A DNA stretch of 64,000 nt from Tetranychus cinnabarinus (lineage: Eukaryota; Arthropoda; Arachnida; Trombidiformes; Tetranychidae): the NCBI GenBank assembly GCA_022266195.1, contig WHVY01000007.1, forward strand, positions 1,364,001 through 1,428,000. Direction: 5' to 3'. Shown one piece after another: positions 36,501 to 46,611 of the stretch. Each line of letters starts with the position of its first letter. Position 1 is the stretch's first letter. The notes under the pieces were generated by a model that saw only the letters and a program-made list of their open reading frames with translations, had not been told where the DNA came from and searched no databases. Made by a program: the position numbers and the translations under genes.

Positions 36501-36984
36501 TCTGCATCTCGTTGCCCAATTCGGGCGGGATAATGCTGCTGCTATTTTTGAACATTTCATTGCATGTGAGCCTGAATATCCAATCAATAAGCCTGATGCA
36601 GAGGGTAACACTGCTTTGTTGCTAGCATACATCAATGGAAACGTTAATCTCTGCCGTGCTTTAGTTAAAAATCGAGCTTGCCTAGGAACAAGTAATAAAA
36701 GCGGCACCAATTTGTTTAACTGTCAAGTAGCAAGTAATTCACTTTTATATAAATTATTGGATTCATTAGATGCAGAACCAGTTTGGACTGAGGGCAATGA
36801 CTGTTCTGAATGCTCTCGAAAGTTTAGCATCCAATATAGGAAACATCATTGTCGCCATTGTGGTCGTATTTTGTGCTCTAACTGTTCTGCCAAAATGATT
36901 ACAATCCCCAAATTTAACCTAAACAGATCGGTACGAGTTTGTGAAATTTGTTTCGATGTATTAATGATGGGATTCTCAGCATAA
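33550..36984 (+). CDS. ANKFY1: Ankyrin repeat and FYVE domain protein 1 (Rabankyrin-5)
   Basis: A single-exon frame of 1144 aa, close to the vertebrate length, co-linear with human ANKFY1 throughout. Domains: N-terminal coiled coil (about 1-40), BTB/POZ (about 65-160, YSDCTILLNGGEIKAHKFIL), a BACK-like linker (VNVRNCVKFYQIADE), about 20 ankyrin repeats (225-1060) and a C-terminal FYVE zinc finger (about 1078-1144) with WTEGNDC, RKHHCRHCG, the four CxxC-type pairs and RVC. The family is a Rab5 effector that binds PI3P on early endosomes and drives macropinocytosis and retromer-linked traffic. The ATG at 33550 heads the conserved coiled coil. It lacks introns, although its neighbours have them. 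AATAAA lies near 37113. Confidence 0.97.
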   Translation: MERGEVEKLREHLSLLREQYVKLQSKNSEIERKYNVLVASAGETNENHFVNRLMKTIANLLDKEDYSDCTILLNGGEIKAHKFILSSRSDHWGVEDLNEVSTLDWKDIPYDTGLVILKWIYTDQIDLTSNIEETILTIIKIAKRFHLSSLVEKCEESLMSFVNVRNCVKFYQIADEIQADVLKNHCSQLISNYWNDFGSDDFAHMSASLLFNMFKAKTRFPLHQAIKIKREDVVFLYLIEYDSQLFTKINEFDESGEIPLNLALKTGQLSIAKTLLRHQANINAVDDNSRTLLHRAIERDDGESINFLIESSASVHIATSKEKLTPLHLVCSKKLSDPTISTKLLAAGSDPNLQDAEGNTCLHLAILHDNEIVFNELLEYRNISLDTRNAKGFTPLTLALSQLESNDIFAIKLVEKGASVDSSDPSSGNSLLHIAASEKNESAGIFLINHGAKINVTNKKGEAPLHIAASLGLERLVKTLLENGANCNIVTSSTTVNSSDPFASPTERISSDELQVFNQTPLHLTVLNKHENIIRIILSCKASDGKDLGSSITLPNLNIKDSNDETPLSIAIRLKLLDIAQLLIDEGANVNIKDSTGYTLLHKAIINEDSRGALFLLNHGADINLSTPNGETPLQLVVKHQLESVLIDLCSKGADVNTLDENGNSPLWIALENKNEDIASILVQYECDTNCWGEGPGGCWQTILHRSLDENNEFIAVFLIRSGCDLNSPRKPSPDGKGDEEAHDGQTPLHMACAWGLENVVQTLLEFGASVNIQDADGKTPLHIAIFNQHSTIISLLLCHPSLNLNLRDRNGCTPFATAMSIKNNKAAQEILNRDPNSAEKYDAKGYNFLHTAIKRGDIESVLFLLSINVNIHSRVQDPVQMTPLHLSVECGSELILRNLLLAGVNINDVTAQKQTALHIAAEHDHSVIASILLEKGIDFNVADINLNNALHIACQKGHLATVKVLMNESTIQSDACNAKGQTPLHLVAQFGRDNAAAIFEHFIACEPEYPINKPDAEGNTALLLAYINGNVNLCRALVKNRACLGTSNKSGTNLFNCQVASNSLLYKLLDSLDAEPVWTEGNDCSECSRKFSIQYRKHHCRHCGRILCSNCSAKMITIPKFNLNRSVRVCEICFDVLMMGFSA

Positions 36985-37694
36985 ATTTTTGTTTAATTTA
37001 TCGTCTACGTTTGTGACATATCTAAAAGTTATATACGAATCAATTTTTTCTTTCACCCTGTTTCGGAAATAAAAAAAGCTGAGCGCAAACACGAAAAAGT
37101 ACATTCCGATCAAACAATAAATCAATCTATTTTATTTGATTAATTTTTCAAGTCTCTTTTTTATTTCGTTTAACAAATGCACAATGATCGTAGTTTCTTC
37201 AAATTTTCATCGGACATTTTTAAACCACTTGTATTTGGTTCTCATTTCTGATAGTAATCTAAACTGATTAATTGTAATTGTAGGCATCACCGGGTTATCA
37301 ATGTTTACTGCTACATTCATCAGATAATTACGATCAAAACTAAACATTAACTGATTGCGCTAACTGTGCCTACGTTATTCAATATCTTCAGGAGAATAAC
37401 AATAGAAATAAAAATATTTAATTTTAGATCAAAGGTTGATTTAAATCAATCTTTACTTCGCTAATAATATCTCATATTAAATTCTTGGTGAATAATTTCT
37501 GGTAAATGACAATTTTTTAACTCACATCAATTTCAACAGTTCAACTGATCCCGCGCTTCCAGTGAATTGGACAGAATTTTAGTAACTTTGGTAACCGAGC
37601 TTGATGGCAATAACAAACTCTTTAAATCTCATGTTGCTATAATTTTCTTTTTTGATAATTCCTTGTTATTAATTGAAATCAAATCATTGTCATC
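36985..37694. other. Intergenic spacer ANKFY1 / MED9
   Basis: It holds the ANKFY1 3' UTR and presumably the MED9 promoter. Nothing further is recognised. Confidence 0.55.
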
Positions 37695-38173
37695 ATGGCT
37701 TCAAATAATAGCAATAATAATAACAATAGTTCCACTCCTAATATCAAACTTGAGGACATCGATTTTGAATTTTTACCATTAATTTATGACATTATTAGAA
37801 GGTAAGGTTTTTTTGCTAATTTTTGAAATAACTTTTTTAAGATCCACAATCTATTTGTTTCTAATGTTTCTCTTTCATTTCAATTTCTACTCTTTCTCAA
37901 AGCATCGAAAAAGAGCTGAATGAAGGTAGCAGTGTTGGACAAAAGGCTATACATCGAGAGCAAACGGAAATTCCTGCTAAAATGCAATTACTCAATGATA
38001 AATTCAAAAAGTGTCGTGAACAGCTGATGAAAATTGAAGGAATTGACATAACCAAGGAACAGCAACTGAAGCAATTGGAAAATCTCAGTAAACAATTGGA
38101 CATGAAAAGACAACTTCTTACTCAGTATAAAAACTTTTCACCAATTGAAAGTTCCTCCCAAATGCATACATGA
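37695..38173 (+). CDS. MED9: Mediator complex subunit 9 (two exons)
   Basis: Exons 37695-37801 and 37903-38173 (GTAAGG..CAAAG) give 125 aa, near the usual size. The N-terminus is Asn/Ser-rich low complexity. Next come the conserved FEFLPLIYDIIR block across the junction and a two-helix region ending GIDITKEQQLKQLENLSKQL and QLLTQYKNF, as in animal MED9. It is a middle-module subunit of Mediator, bridging activators and RNA polymerase II in the nucleus. The ATG is the first one in frame. Confidence 0.9.
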
Positions 38174-39060
38174 TATCTGTTGATCATCTAGTTTACTCCT
38201 TATTTATCTCTCTTATTTACCCTGTAATTGTGTATCTTATTAATTTCATTATCATGTAAATATCTATTTTGTTATGATAGAAACACCTCTATTAAAACAA
38301 AGATCAACGATTAATAACGAACGATACAATAAATGAGTTATCAACTTGACTTGAATTGAACAAAATTTGTTTTTTTTGTTAGTGAGTAAAAAATTGTAAT
38401 CAAGATTTGTTTATTCTAGTCAAATGGCAAGTATGGCGACCTAATCCGTGTTTATTTCTCCATTCAATCTTGATTATACCCAATATTTATCATGGCTCAT
38501 AAAACATGAAACAAATCAATAAACAAAAGAAAAAAACACCCGAAAGCAAGAACAATAGTTTTAATCAAATTAGTGATTGCACTGACTGCTTATGTAGACG
38601 TGTTACTCTGTGATTTCTTCTAAATTGCTTTTTCCTTTCAAACATTCAGTGTCATGAATTATTTTTATAAGATCACTCATGGGTAGATCTTCTTTGTGAT
38701 AGCACAAAAGGTCATAATTGAATTGAACCTTTGCATTGCCAACCGAAAGCATTATCTTGTTTCTGGTCTTGATTTACTTTGATTGAAAGAGGTGGAGGAC
38801 AAAATAGCTAAGGTTGAAAATGAGGGTAAAGATTAAATGAAATTTGTTGAAAAGAATCTAAAAAGTTAAAAATAATGAATCAAGAGCGAAATCGACGGAA
38901 CGGAAAAGATCTTCAAATTTTAGGCTTCAAGATCTTCCGGGTGTGATGAGAAGATGAAAATTTTTGCTTCAACTAATGATGATTTTTCAAGTACAAGGAT
39001 TCAGTAAGTTGGTTACTAAAAGATAATTAAGGGAATTGTCGGTGGTTTTTTACTTATAAA
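38174..39060. other. Intergenic stretch, nothing recognised
   Basis: AT-rich spacer; an AATAAA signal at about 38327 probably ends the MED9 transcript. No other feature is supported. Confidence 0.55.
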
Positions 39061-39984
39061 ATGTTTTCCAATGGTTTTATCCATTTCAATGTCTTTCTCA
39101 TCATTGCATTAACCAGTGTTTTGTCCTTACCAGTGGTAAGTTCATCTAAATTTTCATCATTTATTGTACAGCTTTGATTAAATTACATGTTTAAATTTAA
39201 TTCTCTCTTAAATTACATTTCCATCATTAATTTCCGTTCAATGATTCGATTCCAATTTCATCAGATGCGAATGCGATTGTGTATTGCTTCAAATGATCCT
39301 TATCGGTTACAAAGTCAATGTGTTATGTGTCACAATAAGAGGTTTGTCAAAACAGTTAGACAATGCACTGGAGGGGTAAGTTTATGAAAATTTATTATAA
39401 GCGAGACAATTTGTCCATTTAATCAGTAATTAAACGGCTCCATCTAATTCATGGTTCTTATATGTAGACCTATTTACCAGCAAACGTTTCTGTGGAGGAA
39501 GGTTTTTGTATGATTAAACAATGTCGATTGGTATGTTAGATTTTCAAATTTTCAATATCAAATTGATACAAATATAAGACAGTAAAATCTTAACATGTTT
39601 TCAATCACAGCAAATGCCTCTGGTCCCACCCCAGCCATATAATACACTCGGAAACAATATCAATTTAAACACGGTGCAAACGGATAATCTGTATTCAGGT
39701 TATGAATCAGCCCCAGATTATCAATATCAACTTCCGAAGCCAATTAGAGTTCGTCCACCAGCAGTACTTCATATTGGTAAACCAGTGCGACCAGGTAAGT
39801 TGGACCAAGCTTCAATTTCTTATTGAAAAATGACTAAATATCATTTGTTTCTACAGGACTTTTAACGGGTAGGCCACTTTTATTTGGAAAAAGAAGCATC
39901 GATTCTAGATTACATGGTAATACTCAAGATATCTCACGAAATACTACAAGTAACTTTTTGGTTCACGAGCTGATGAATTCTTAA
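39061..39984 (+). CDS. Secreted six-cysteine protein with a GKR site; candidate prohormone
   Basis: Five exons (39061-39135, 39265-39375, 39468-39530, 39611-39794, 39857-39984), all GT..AG and in frame, give 186 aa. A clear signal peptide (FNVFLIIALTSVLSLP) comes first. Six cysteines follow with spacing C-x12-C-x2-C-x11-C-x16-C-x4-C, enough for three disulfides. Then a Pro-rich linker leads to GLLTGRPLLFGKRSIDSR. GKR is the classic signal for dibasic cleavage plus C-terminal amidation, so a peptide ending in RPLLF-amide could be released. I do not recognise a known neuropeptide family. A plain secreted Cys-rich (for example VWC-like) protein is the alternative. The multi-exon structure with consistent phases makes it a real gene. 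Confidence 0.75.
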
Positions 39985-40312
39985 GGTTTGTATTTATTCA
40001 GTTTTTCTGTAATTAGTAATTGATAAAAAACAAATTGGCAGGTCCATAAGGTTGCTATTATGTGCCGTTTATCAAGACACGTTTCTAAAGTCTGCTTTCG
40101 ATCGACTTTCCCGATATTGAGACCTTTCTTTCGCGAATCACGATGAAATGTATTTAAAAAACCAACAATTCTTTATTTATTGATAATTTACTATCGAGTA
40201 CCAACTCTTTTGAGCGTTATTTTAAATAGATAAACCAACTTAACCAAATTTTTGCCTTCCTGCACCTGCAAGTTTTACTTTGATTTCATTTTTCGCTCAG
40301 CCAATAATGCTC
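39985..40312. other. Spacer between two converging genes
   Basis: 3' ends of the six-cysteine gene and of ACBP. Nothing else is seen. Confidence 0.5.
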
Positions 40313-41109
40313 TTATTGAAGACCATAGCTGTCTATCAATTTCTTTGCATGGTTTACATAAGCAGAACGAGCTTCATCCTTGGACATGCCTGAATCAAAA
40401 AAAGATCAGAATAATTTAAAGAAATTTAGAATAAATCTTCTAAGTAAATACTTTTTAACCTCATAAAGAAGTTCTCATTATGTTAGTTTACCTTTTTTTG
40501 CATCCCATGCATCCCATTTGGCTTTGCCTTTAAAGTCCAAAATACCTGGTCGATCTACAGATTAAGAAAAGCATTAAATTAAATGATTTGTATCAGTTTC
40601 AATGGCTGATGGTATTAAATTAGTACGTCAAGGAAGTAAAATAGAATAAATCAATTCAGAATCAAACTAGACTGGAATCAAACCGGCAATGATGTGACTA
40701 ACACTGATCAAATAAACAACAAAAATCCAACACAGCAACGTATATAAAATGTAATCATATGCTTATTATCCTTCGAGTTTAAAGACATCACTTTGTACTA
40801 AACAAGCACTCACATATCTTTAGATTGATGATGAACAAGCAATCCTTTAATAATCTAAAGATATTGGATAAGCAATAAAAAAACTTACCAGTGTTACAAT
40901 CTCCTTCTGATGCCTGCTTGAAAAGAGCGTACAGTTCGAGTAACTCTTGATCAGTTGGTCTTGATTTGAGATTTTTCACATCTTCAGCAGCTTTGTTGAA
41001 ATCCTGAAATGTTAGATGTAACCAAAATCAATTAACCAAACAAAATTAAAATTGAAAATCAGTAATTAATGAAAATATTAAAGACAAAACAAACCTCCTG
41101 GGAAGCCAT
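40313..41109 (-). CDS. ACBP: Acyl-CoA-binding protein (four exons)
   Basis: Exons 41109-41095, 41003-40889, 40554-40492 and 40389-40313 give 89 aa, the standard length for the single-domain protein (DBI in human). Conserved blocks are FNKAAEDVKNLKSRPTDQEL, LYALFKQASEGDCNTDRPG, DFKGKAKWDAWDAKKGMSK and YVNHAKKLI. The residues that grip the CoA head group (Tyr, Lys, Lys, Tyr in helices 2-4) are in place. It is a cytosolic carrier of medium- and long-chain acyl-CoA. The first coding exon holds only MASQE, a split also common in other animals. Confidence 0.95.
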
Positions 41110-41864
41110 TGTTGATGTAGTTGGTATGGTAACAATAAATAGAGGAAAAAACTGTTTACTGGTTAAGGTTACGTTAAAACTTGTAACGATGAGAGTTGAC
41201 TGATGAGTGAAGCTTTCAAAATCAAATTACACCAACAATAATTCATAAAATAACTTGTTTCTAATTTTTTATATTTGATCTTTCCTTTGTAAACAACTTA
41301 GGCAAGTCTTACCTTTAAGATTGATTTAATCGTCTTCCCTGATTGGAGAGAATTCAATGTTTAAGGTGGAGATGTTGTGATTTAAAACCTGATTCTGTTA
41401 CTCTTGATTTCCCGGAGGAGAAAATTTACCAATCATTCATCCATCATCATCAAACTAGAATCAACATTCCCATGATTATGTCTTTCTAACCAATCCTCAA
41501 CTGGTCTCATAATCATTTTCATACTATCTTCTTACAAAAAAAACAACAAAACATCTACATAATCATCGATCTTATCATCATACTTTTTGTGTTCCTTCAA
41601 CATGCAACCCACCAAACAACTTTCTAGGCCTTTTCTTTATAAGGGATGAAACTACATTGAATGTTACAGCAATCTTATCTGACAATGAGTATAATCATGT
41701 TAATCTTGAAGTGCTGTCAATTTGGTGCATCAAATGGTCCTTACAAAAAAGCAGAAGGATTTAGGTTTGGATAAGACCGTCACCCCAAGCTTACATCAAA
41801 TGTTATCAAAATGTTCGAGTCTTTAGGCAAGACTTCCTCAAATTGTTCATATTCTGGTTGATTT
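41110..41864. other. Intergenic stretch upstream of ACBP
   Basis: AT-rich; the ACBP promoter must be here. No other feature is supported. Confidence 0.5.
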
Positions 41865-42113
41865 ATGGTTAATTTATTTTTCATTGATTGTCCCCTGAAA
41901 AGTTACGTTAGAGATGAACACAAAAAGTCAATTCTACGCACTTGTAAAGCGAATCTGAATAAAAAATACTATTTTCTGCATAACCATCAAACTGATTTTG
42001 ATTCACTGGAACATGAAATCTTGAAATTAGATTATGATTATAAATACAAATCAGGAAAGCAAGATCAACTTCGAACTTTTTTAAGAAAGATTAGCTCAAA
42101 AGGTGAAGAATAA
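41865..42113 (+). CDS. Uncharacterised short ORF
   Basis: An 82-codon frame with a Lys/Asp/Tyr-rich product and two cysteines. I see no signal peptide, domain or likely partner exon. It stands alone between ACBP and the charged secreted protein. Its composition is more protein-like than the spurious frames nearby, but chance cannot be excluded. Confidence 0.25.
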   Translation: MVNLFFIDCPLKSYVRDEHKKSILRTCKANLNKKYYFLHNHQTDFDSLEHEILKLDYDYKYKSGKQDQLRTFLRKISSKGEE

Positions 42114-42677
42114 TCCATTGAAGTTCCTTAATTAATCCGAATTGTTTGAAATTTCATGGTGATAGCATTTCTGGTTTTTCTGGTTCAATTTAATCATTTA
42201 CTTATCCTGGACCAGCTTTAACTGGAACCATTGGCTTGTTCGTTCTATCATTATGTAAATAATAGTTAATGAACTTTAAATTGTTTATCCCGAATTGCAA
42301 TCTGATCCTCAATCCAGAAAAACCAGATTAAAAAAAGCTGAATCTGATTAAAAAGAAAGAAGATTTGTTTTTTTCAAATCACCCGGACGATATCGCTAAC
42401 TAAATTGAAATGGTTTGCACAAATAGATGTCATTAAATGGAAATCAAATCTACGTCAATAGATTCCAGATTCTAGTTTGTTTTATGAAATAAAGAGTCAG
42501 ATAATGTTTGAATGCATAAAATTAAATTAAATTTGATATCGATGATTATTTACAATTTGCTTTACAATTGTTAAATTACACAATAATATTAAGACGAAGC
42601 TACAATTAACAAGAAATAATGACGATAAATTATTTTGGGTTCATAATTAAATTAGGGAAGTGGATAGCATTGATGAA
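42114..42677. other. Intergenic stretch, nothing recognised
   Basis: AT-rich. It probably includes the 3' UTR of the minus-strand gene that follows. Confidence 0.5.
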
Positions 42678-44593
42678 TTATTTTTCAGGCATGAATTTTC
42701 GAATCGGTGGAATTTCACTTGCATATCCAAAAATATGGCCCATTCCTAAATAACCGGTCCTACTGAATTCATTATCAAGAATAGTTTGAAACTGTTGTGG
42801 TGATATTTGATTGAGCAACGATGATCCATCGGTGATGTTTTTGTGAACTGATAAATGGTTACGTGATTCTAGGTGATGTTGGGTTGAGTCGATGGACGGA
42901 GATCGATTAGAATCATCTACATAATATTGTCTGTGCATTCGATGATGTCGATGAGTGTGATGAGAAGTCTTCTTTCCTAATTTTCTTTGTCCAGTTTTCT
43001 TGTCAGGTTTGGGTTCATCTTCAGCTGGGTAAGGATAGTCGGTGTATTTAGGGGCTTTCGGTGGTTCCATGTCTGGATGAAGATTATTGTCATACTCATC
43101 TACATACTTGACAATCTTTTCACGCCGGTAAGGTCGTTTTTTAGGTTCCTGGTCTTCTCTACTAACTGAACGCCAATTATTACTCAATGGTTCTCGCTGA
43201 TTGTAACTCTTTGTTGGCTTAGATTGATGGCGACGATGAACTATTGGATCTTTTGATGAGTAAAACGGCTTTCGATGTTCAGTTTTCATGATTGGTTCGT
43301 CTTCTCTGTGCTTATCGGGAATGTATCCTAAATTTTGTGGCATATCGTCATGATGATCATTATGTGGTGTAAAATAGGATGGGTCAGGGCCATGAGAATT
43401 GTCATCGTCATAATTTCTTTCGTCATTTTTTCTTCCAGGTGAACTGACACTGTCAAATGTTCTATCGTAAGAATCTTCCAATCGAGAATCCGATGGTGGC
43501 GGTGGTGGTGGTGGAGGAGGAGGAGGTGGAGGAGGACCTCCACTTGGCGGTCTTCTAGGTTGACGAGCAGGTCGATAGCGTTGATTTCTTTTGCCTCCAT
43601 AATGATCTCTTGGGGGACCAGATTTGCCTACCTTAAAACCTTGCATGGCAAAATCGTAAGGAGTTTGGAAATGTTCTTTATCTTCATCATAATTCTGTTC
43701 TCTGTACTTTTTAGGTCGCTTTTCTTTTCGCTTTCGTTTTTCGCTTTGTTTGCGGTGGTTTTCTTTAAAGTTATAATCTTCTAGAAAGAATCCGGAATCC
43801 TTTCGATTACCATTTTGGTGAGATGATCCTGAATCATGAGCCATTTTATGATCTCCGTTTTGCTTTGCCACTTCCTTTACAGCTGCTTTGTCAACTTCAT
43901 CTGAAAAAGTTAAAAAAAATATATCAACTTGTCATGTTATTTTGTAAATTTAATGGACTTACGGTGTTCATGGTGGACTTTTTTCCCATGTTGCTCGGTG
44001 TGCTTCTTATCACCTTCGTCTTTTTCTTTTTCAAGATGAGTTCCTTGATCCCAGCTCCAGCGTTTGACAAAACCATCACCACGATTCCACGATTTTTTCA
44101 CATATTTATCATGATCCTTGTGAATCTTTTGATCTAAATGAGCGATTCCAGAAGCCTGATCTAAATCATGTTTAGATTTATCTGCTTTAGCTAATCCAAC
44201 TTTCCCTTTATCAAGAAGAGAACCTTTCATGAGACCATTGGAACGTCCTGAATCGGATTCATGTTTAACATGTAAATCTTCTTCAATCAGATCGTTGCCA
44301 ATTTCACGGTAATGGTTATCATTTTCATCATATCCTTTTGGGCCATAAGAACGTTTTGTTTTACTTTCAGATGGATTCAAATCACTTGTTGTTACATGTT
44401 GAGGTTGCTGTTTAATATCTCGCAGTCCAGTCGGTTGAGGTTGAGATTGGGGTAGCACAAGGGTATCCGAGGTTGGTACTGGAGTAATCACTTGAGATGG
44501 TAGATCAACATTTTTCTGAATTTCACTGGCTGTTGAACAATGGATTAGGAAAATTGTAGAAACTAACAGTTTGGAAGTAAACTGTGATATCAT
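42678..44593 (-). CDS. Secreted, highly charged His/Lys/Asp/Pro-rich protein (two exons)
   Basis: Exon 1 is 44593-43963 and exon 2 is 43900-42678 (CACC/GTAAGT..TTTCAG), giving 617 aa. A signal peptide opens it (SKLLVSTIFLIHCSTA). Exon 1 then has YGPKGYDENDNHYRE and runs of His, Lys and Asp/Glu (HLDQKIHKDHDKYVKK, GKKVHHEHR). These resemble the histidine-rich, DUF4779-like secreted proteins of insects, though I hold that loosely. Exon 2 has a basic KRKRKEKRPKK stretch, a run of 14 prolines (about 43486-43535), many RR and KR pairs, and a less biased C-terminus (LLNQISPQQFQTILDNEF, FGYASEIPP). It is probably extracellular matrix or cuticle material; function unknown. Confidence 0.75.
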
Positions 44594-44655
44594 TTTGATG
44601 GTTTACTGTTTGCTTTGCTGCTGGTTTCTGATGACAAACAGTACATTTCTGTTTA

Positions 44656-44663
44656 CTTTTATA
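44656..44663 (-). promoter_or_regulatory. TATA box of the charged secreted protein gene
   Basis: TATAAAAG on the minus strand, 63 bp before the start codon at 44593. That would put transcription start near 44630 with a leader of about 37 bases. Confidence 0.6.
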
Positions 44664-45627
44664 CCATTTTATTTCCAATGGCCAACTCACTTATTTTTCT
44701 GGTTAATCCTTCCATTGTTTGGGTTTATTTAGGGCTTGGTTTCCACTTTAACCGAGTGACATGTTTTTAATTTGATTGATTAAATTAATCGAGAATTTAT
44801 TTCAATTGTTTCATTATATCAAGTTTGTTTAAAATTGTATTCTCATTTGAATTTTCATTATCAAGTTCAACTTTGTTTACTATTGACCGTTTAAATTTAC
44901 GTCTTTTTGTAACTTATTATATCCTTTATTTTGTGTTACTGGTTCACATCAACAGTTTATTAAAGTGCAACAATTCAAAGAAAGTTAATTATCATGTGAA
45001 TATTGGCAGATACTAATGAACAATAGCCAATTCAACTTAATTTGAAGTTTATTTCATGTACACTTAACTAATTTGGTTTCTTAGTTTCCTAGGAAAACCA
45101 TTTGACCTAACTAATTGTTTCATTCATCATCTTAATTGAAAGAGAGCCTTAATTAACCTGATCCAGGCTTGAATCAAGATTCACTGAAGTGATAAGTTCA
45201 GTTTATTATAAAATGCGTTTTATTTTTTTTCCTGTTCGGATTAATAACTCGAGAATCCCTGATGTTGATACAAGAAATGTTTCAATTTTCACGATTTTAA
45301 AAGATGTTGTGATGATACAACGGTTTAGGTAAGATTATTGATGATGGGGAGCAAGATTTTTCAAGAAAAATTAGATCTGGATTAAATTGAATTTTGAAAT
45401 TAAGAAAATTTCAAAAACAATTTTAAACACAATTGATGAAAAATATAATAGCTTAACAGCGCCGTCTATTGGTGCAATAAACAAGGCGAGGCTCAATCTT
45501 TTTCCTCTATTTTGTTTTTGTTATGTAAGTGCTTTCATCAAATCATTTTACTAATATTAATCCATTCTTTTTATTTCTGTCATTATTTAAATTTTATCAA
45601 CAACGAGTCAATTAGTTCACGGTTAAA
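44664..45627. other. Intergenic region between divergent genes
   Basis: AT-rich spacer between the charged-protein gene and UBL4A. No further feature is supported. Confidence 0.5.
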
Positions 45628-46388
45628 ATGCTGATCCAAGTCAAAGAATTCCATGGCAATGAGAAGCCTCTTCAGGTAAGTTGATTATTTTTGCATCTGT
45701 TGGTAATTTTTCAACTTGCCTAACATCAATCTTTCAATTATTTTCGTCTTTTCTCATTTAAAAGGTTCCTTCAGATGCGAGTATTCTTCGGTTGAAGGAA
45801 GAGATTTCAAAAGTATTCCAATTGCCTGTCCATAATCAAAGACTGATGTATAAAGGGAAAACTTTAGCAAGTAAGTTGATCTCTCTAAATTCATTACCAT
45901 CCGTTGAGTAAATATTTCAATCAGGTGTCACATGTCAGTTGTTCATCTAAAGGTTCCGCTGTAATTGGAAATTACAAATGATTTGATTTTAGTCATACAA
46001 TGAATTCACACAACCATATACCAGAATATAAATCTGACAATTCTCGGTTTGATGTCATACCATACTTACACACCTTGCACATTTCATTTTAAGCTAATTA
46101 TTTTTTTATTTTCCTCATTTTCCTTTAGATGATAAAACTCTGTTGGATTATAATTTTGAAGAGGGTAGCAAGGTCAATCTATTCAAAGTTTTTGAAGGCG
46201 CATCGGAGAATCAGCCTCCTGGCTTCTGGAGTGATTTAAGCACTTTCCTTCGAGGATACTATGATGGTGAAGATGTCAATAAAATAATTGAACATATGAA
46301 AAAAGATATGTCAGCTAATGTAGATAGTTTAAATTTGGAGGATATTGAAAAAATAGCTTGTGAAAAATTAAGCTTACCCAAAGATTAA
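45628..46388 (+). CDS. UBL4A: Ubiquitin-like protein 4A / Get5 (three exons)
   Basis: Exons 45628-45675, 45765-45870 and 46129-46388 give 137 aa. Residues 1-75 form a ubiquitin-like fold (MLIQVKEFHGNEKPLQVPSD, RLMYKGKTLANDKTLLDY) that lacks a terminal GlyGly, so it is not a conjugated modifier. The C-terminal helices FWSDLSTFLRGYYDGED, VNKIIEHMKKDM and LNLEDIEKIA match the UBL4A/TUGS region that binds BAG6. In the cytosol the BAG6-UBL4A-GET4 complex hands tail-anchored proteins from SGTA to GET3. GET1, the ER receptor of this route, is at 22.6 kb. AATAAA lies near 46425. Confidence 0.9.
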
Positions 46389-46611
46389 AAAATATATATC
46401 TCAAATAATGTTTATATGATTCCCTTTAATAAATCTTCACCTTTTATCCATTTATTAACTCTATCCATCAATCATGTTGATTATTTTAATCTCACTGAAC
46501 AATAAAACTTCAATTTATAAATTCAACTGTGAATTTTGACTATGAAATTGTGTGAAATATCTAAGTTCTTCTAAAATTTCATTTTTGACTCAATTCTTCA
46601 GTTCTCCAATC

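Noticed and set aside
43328..43600. His/Leu-rich frame opposite or overlapping the charged secreted protein
   Set aside because: A shifted-frame shadow of the larger, splice-supported gene.
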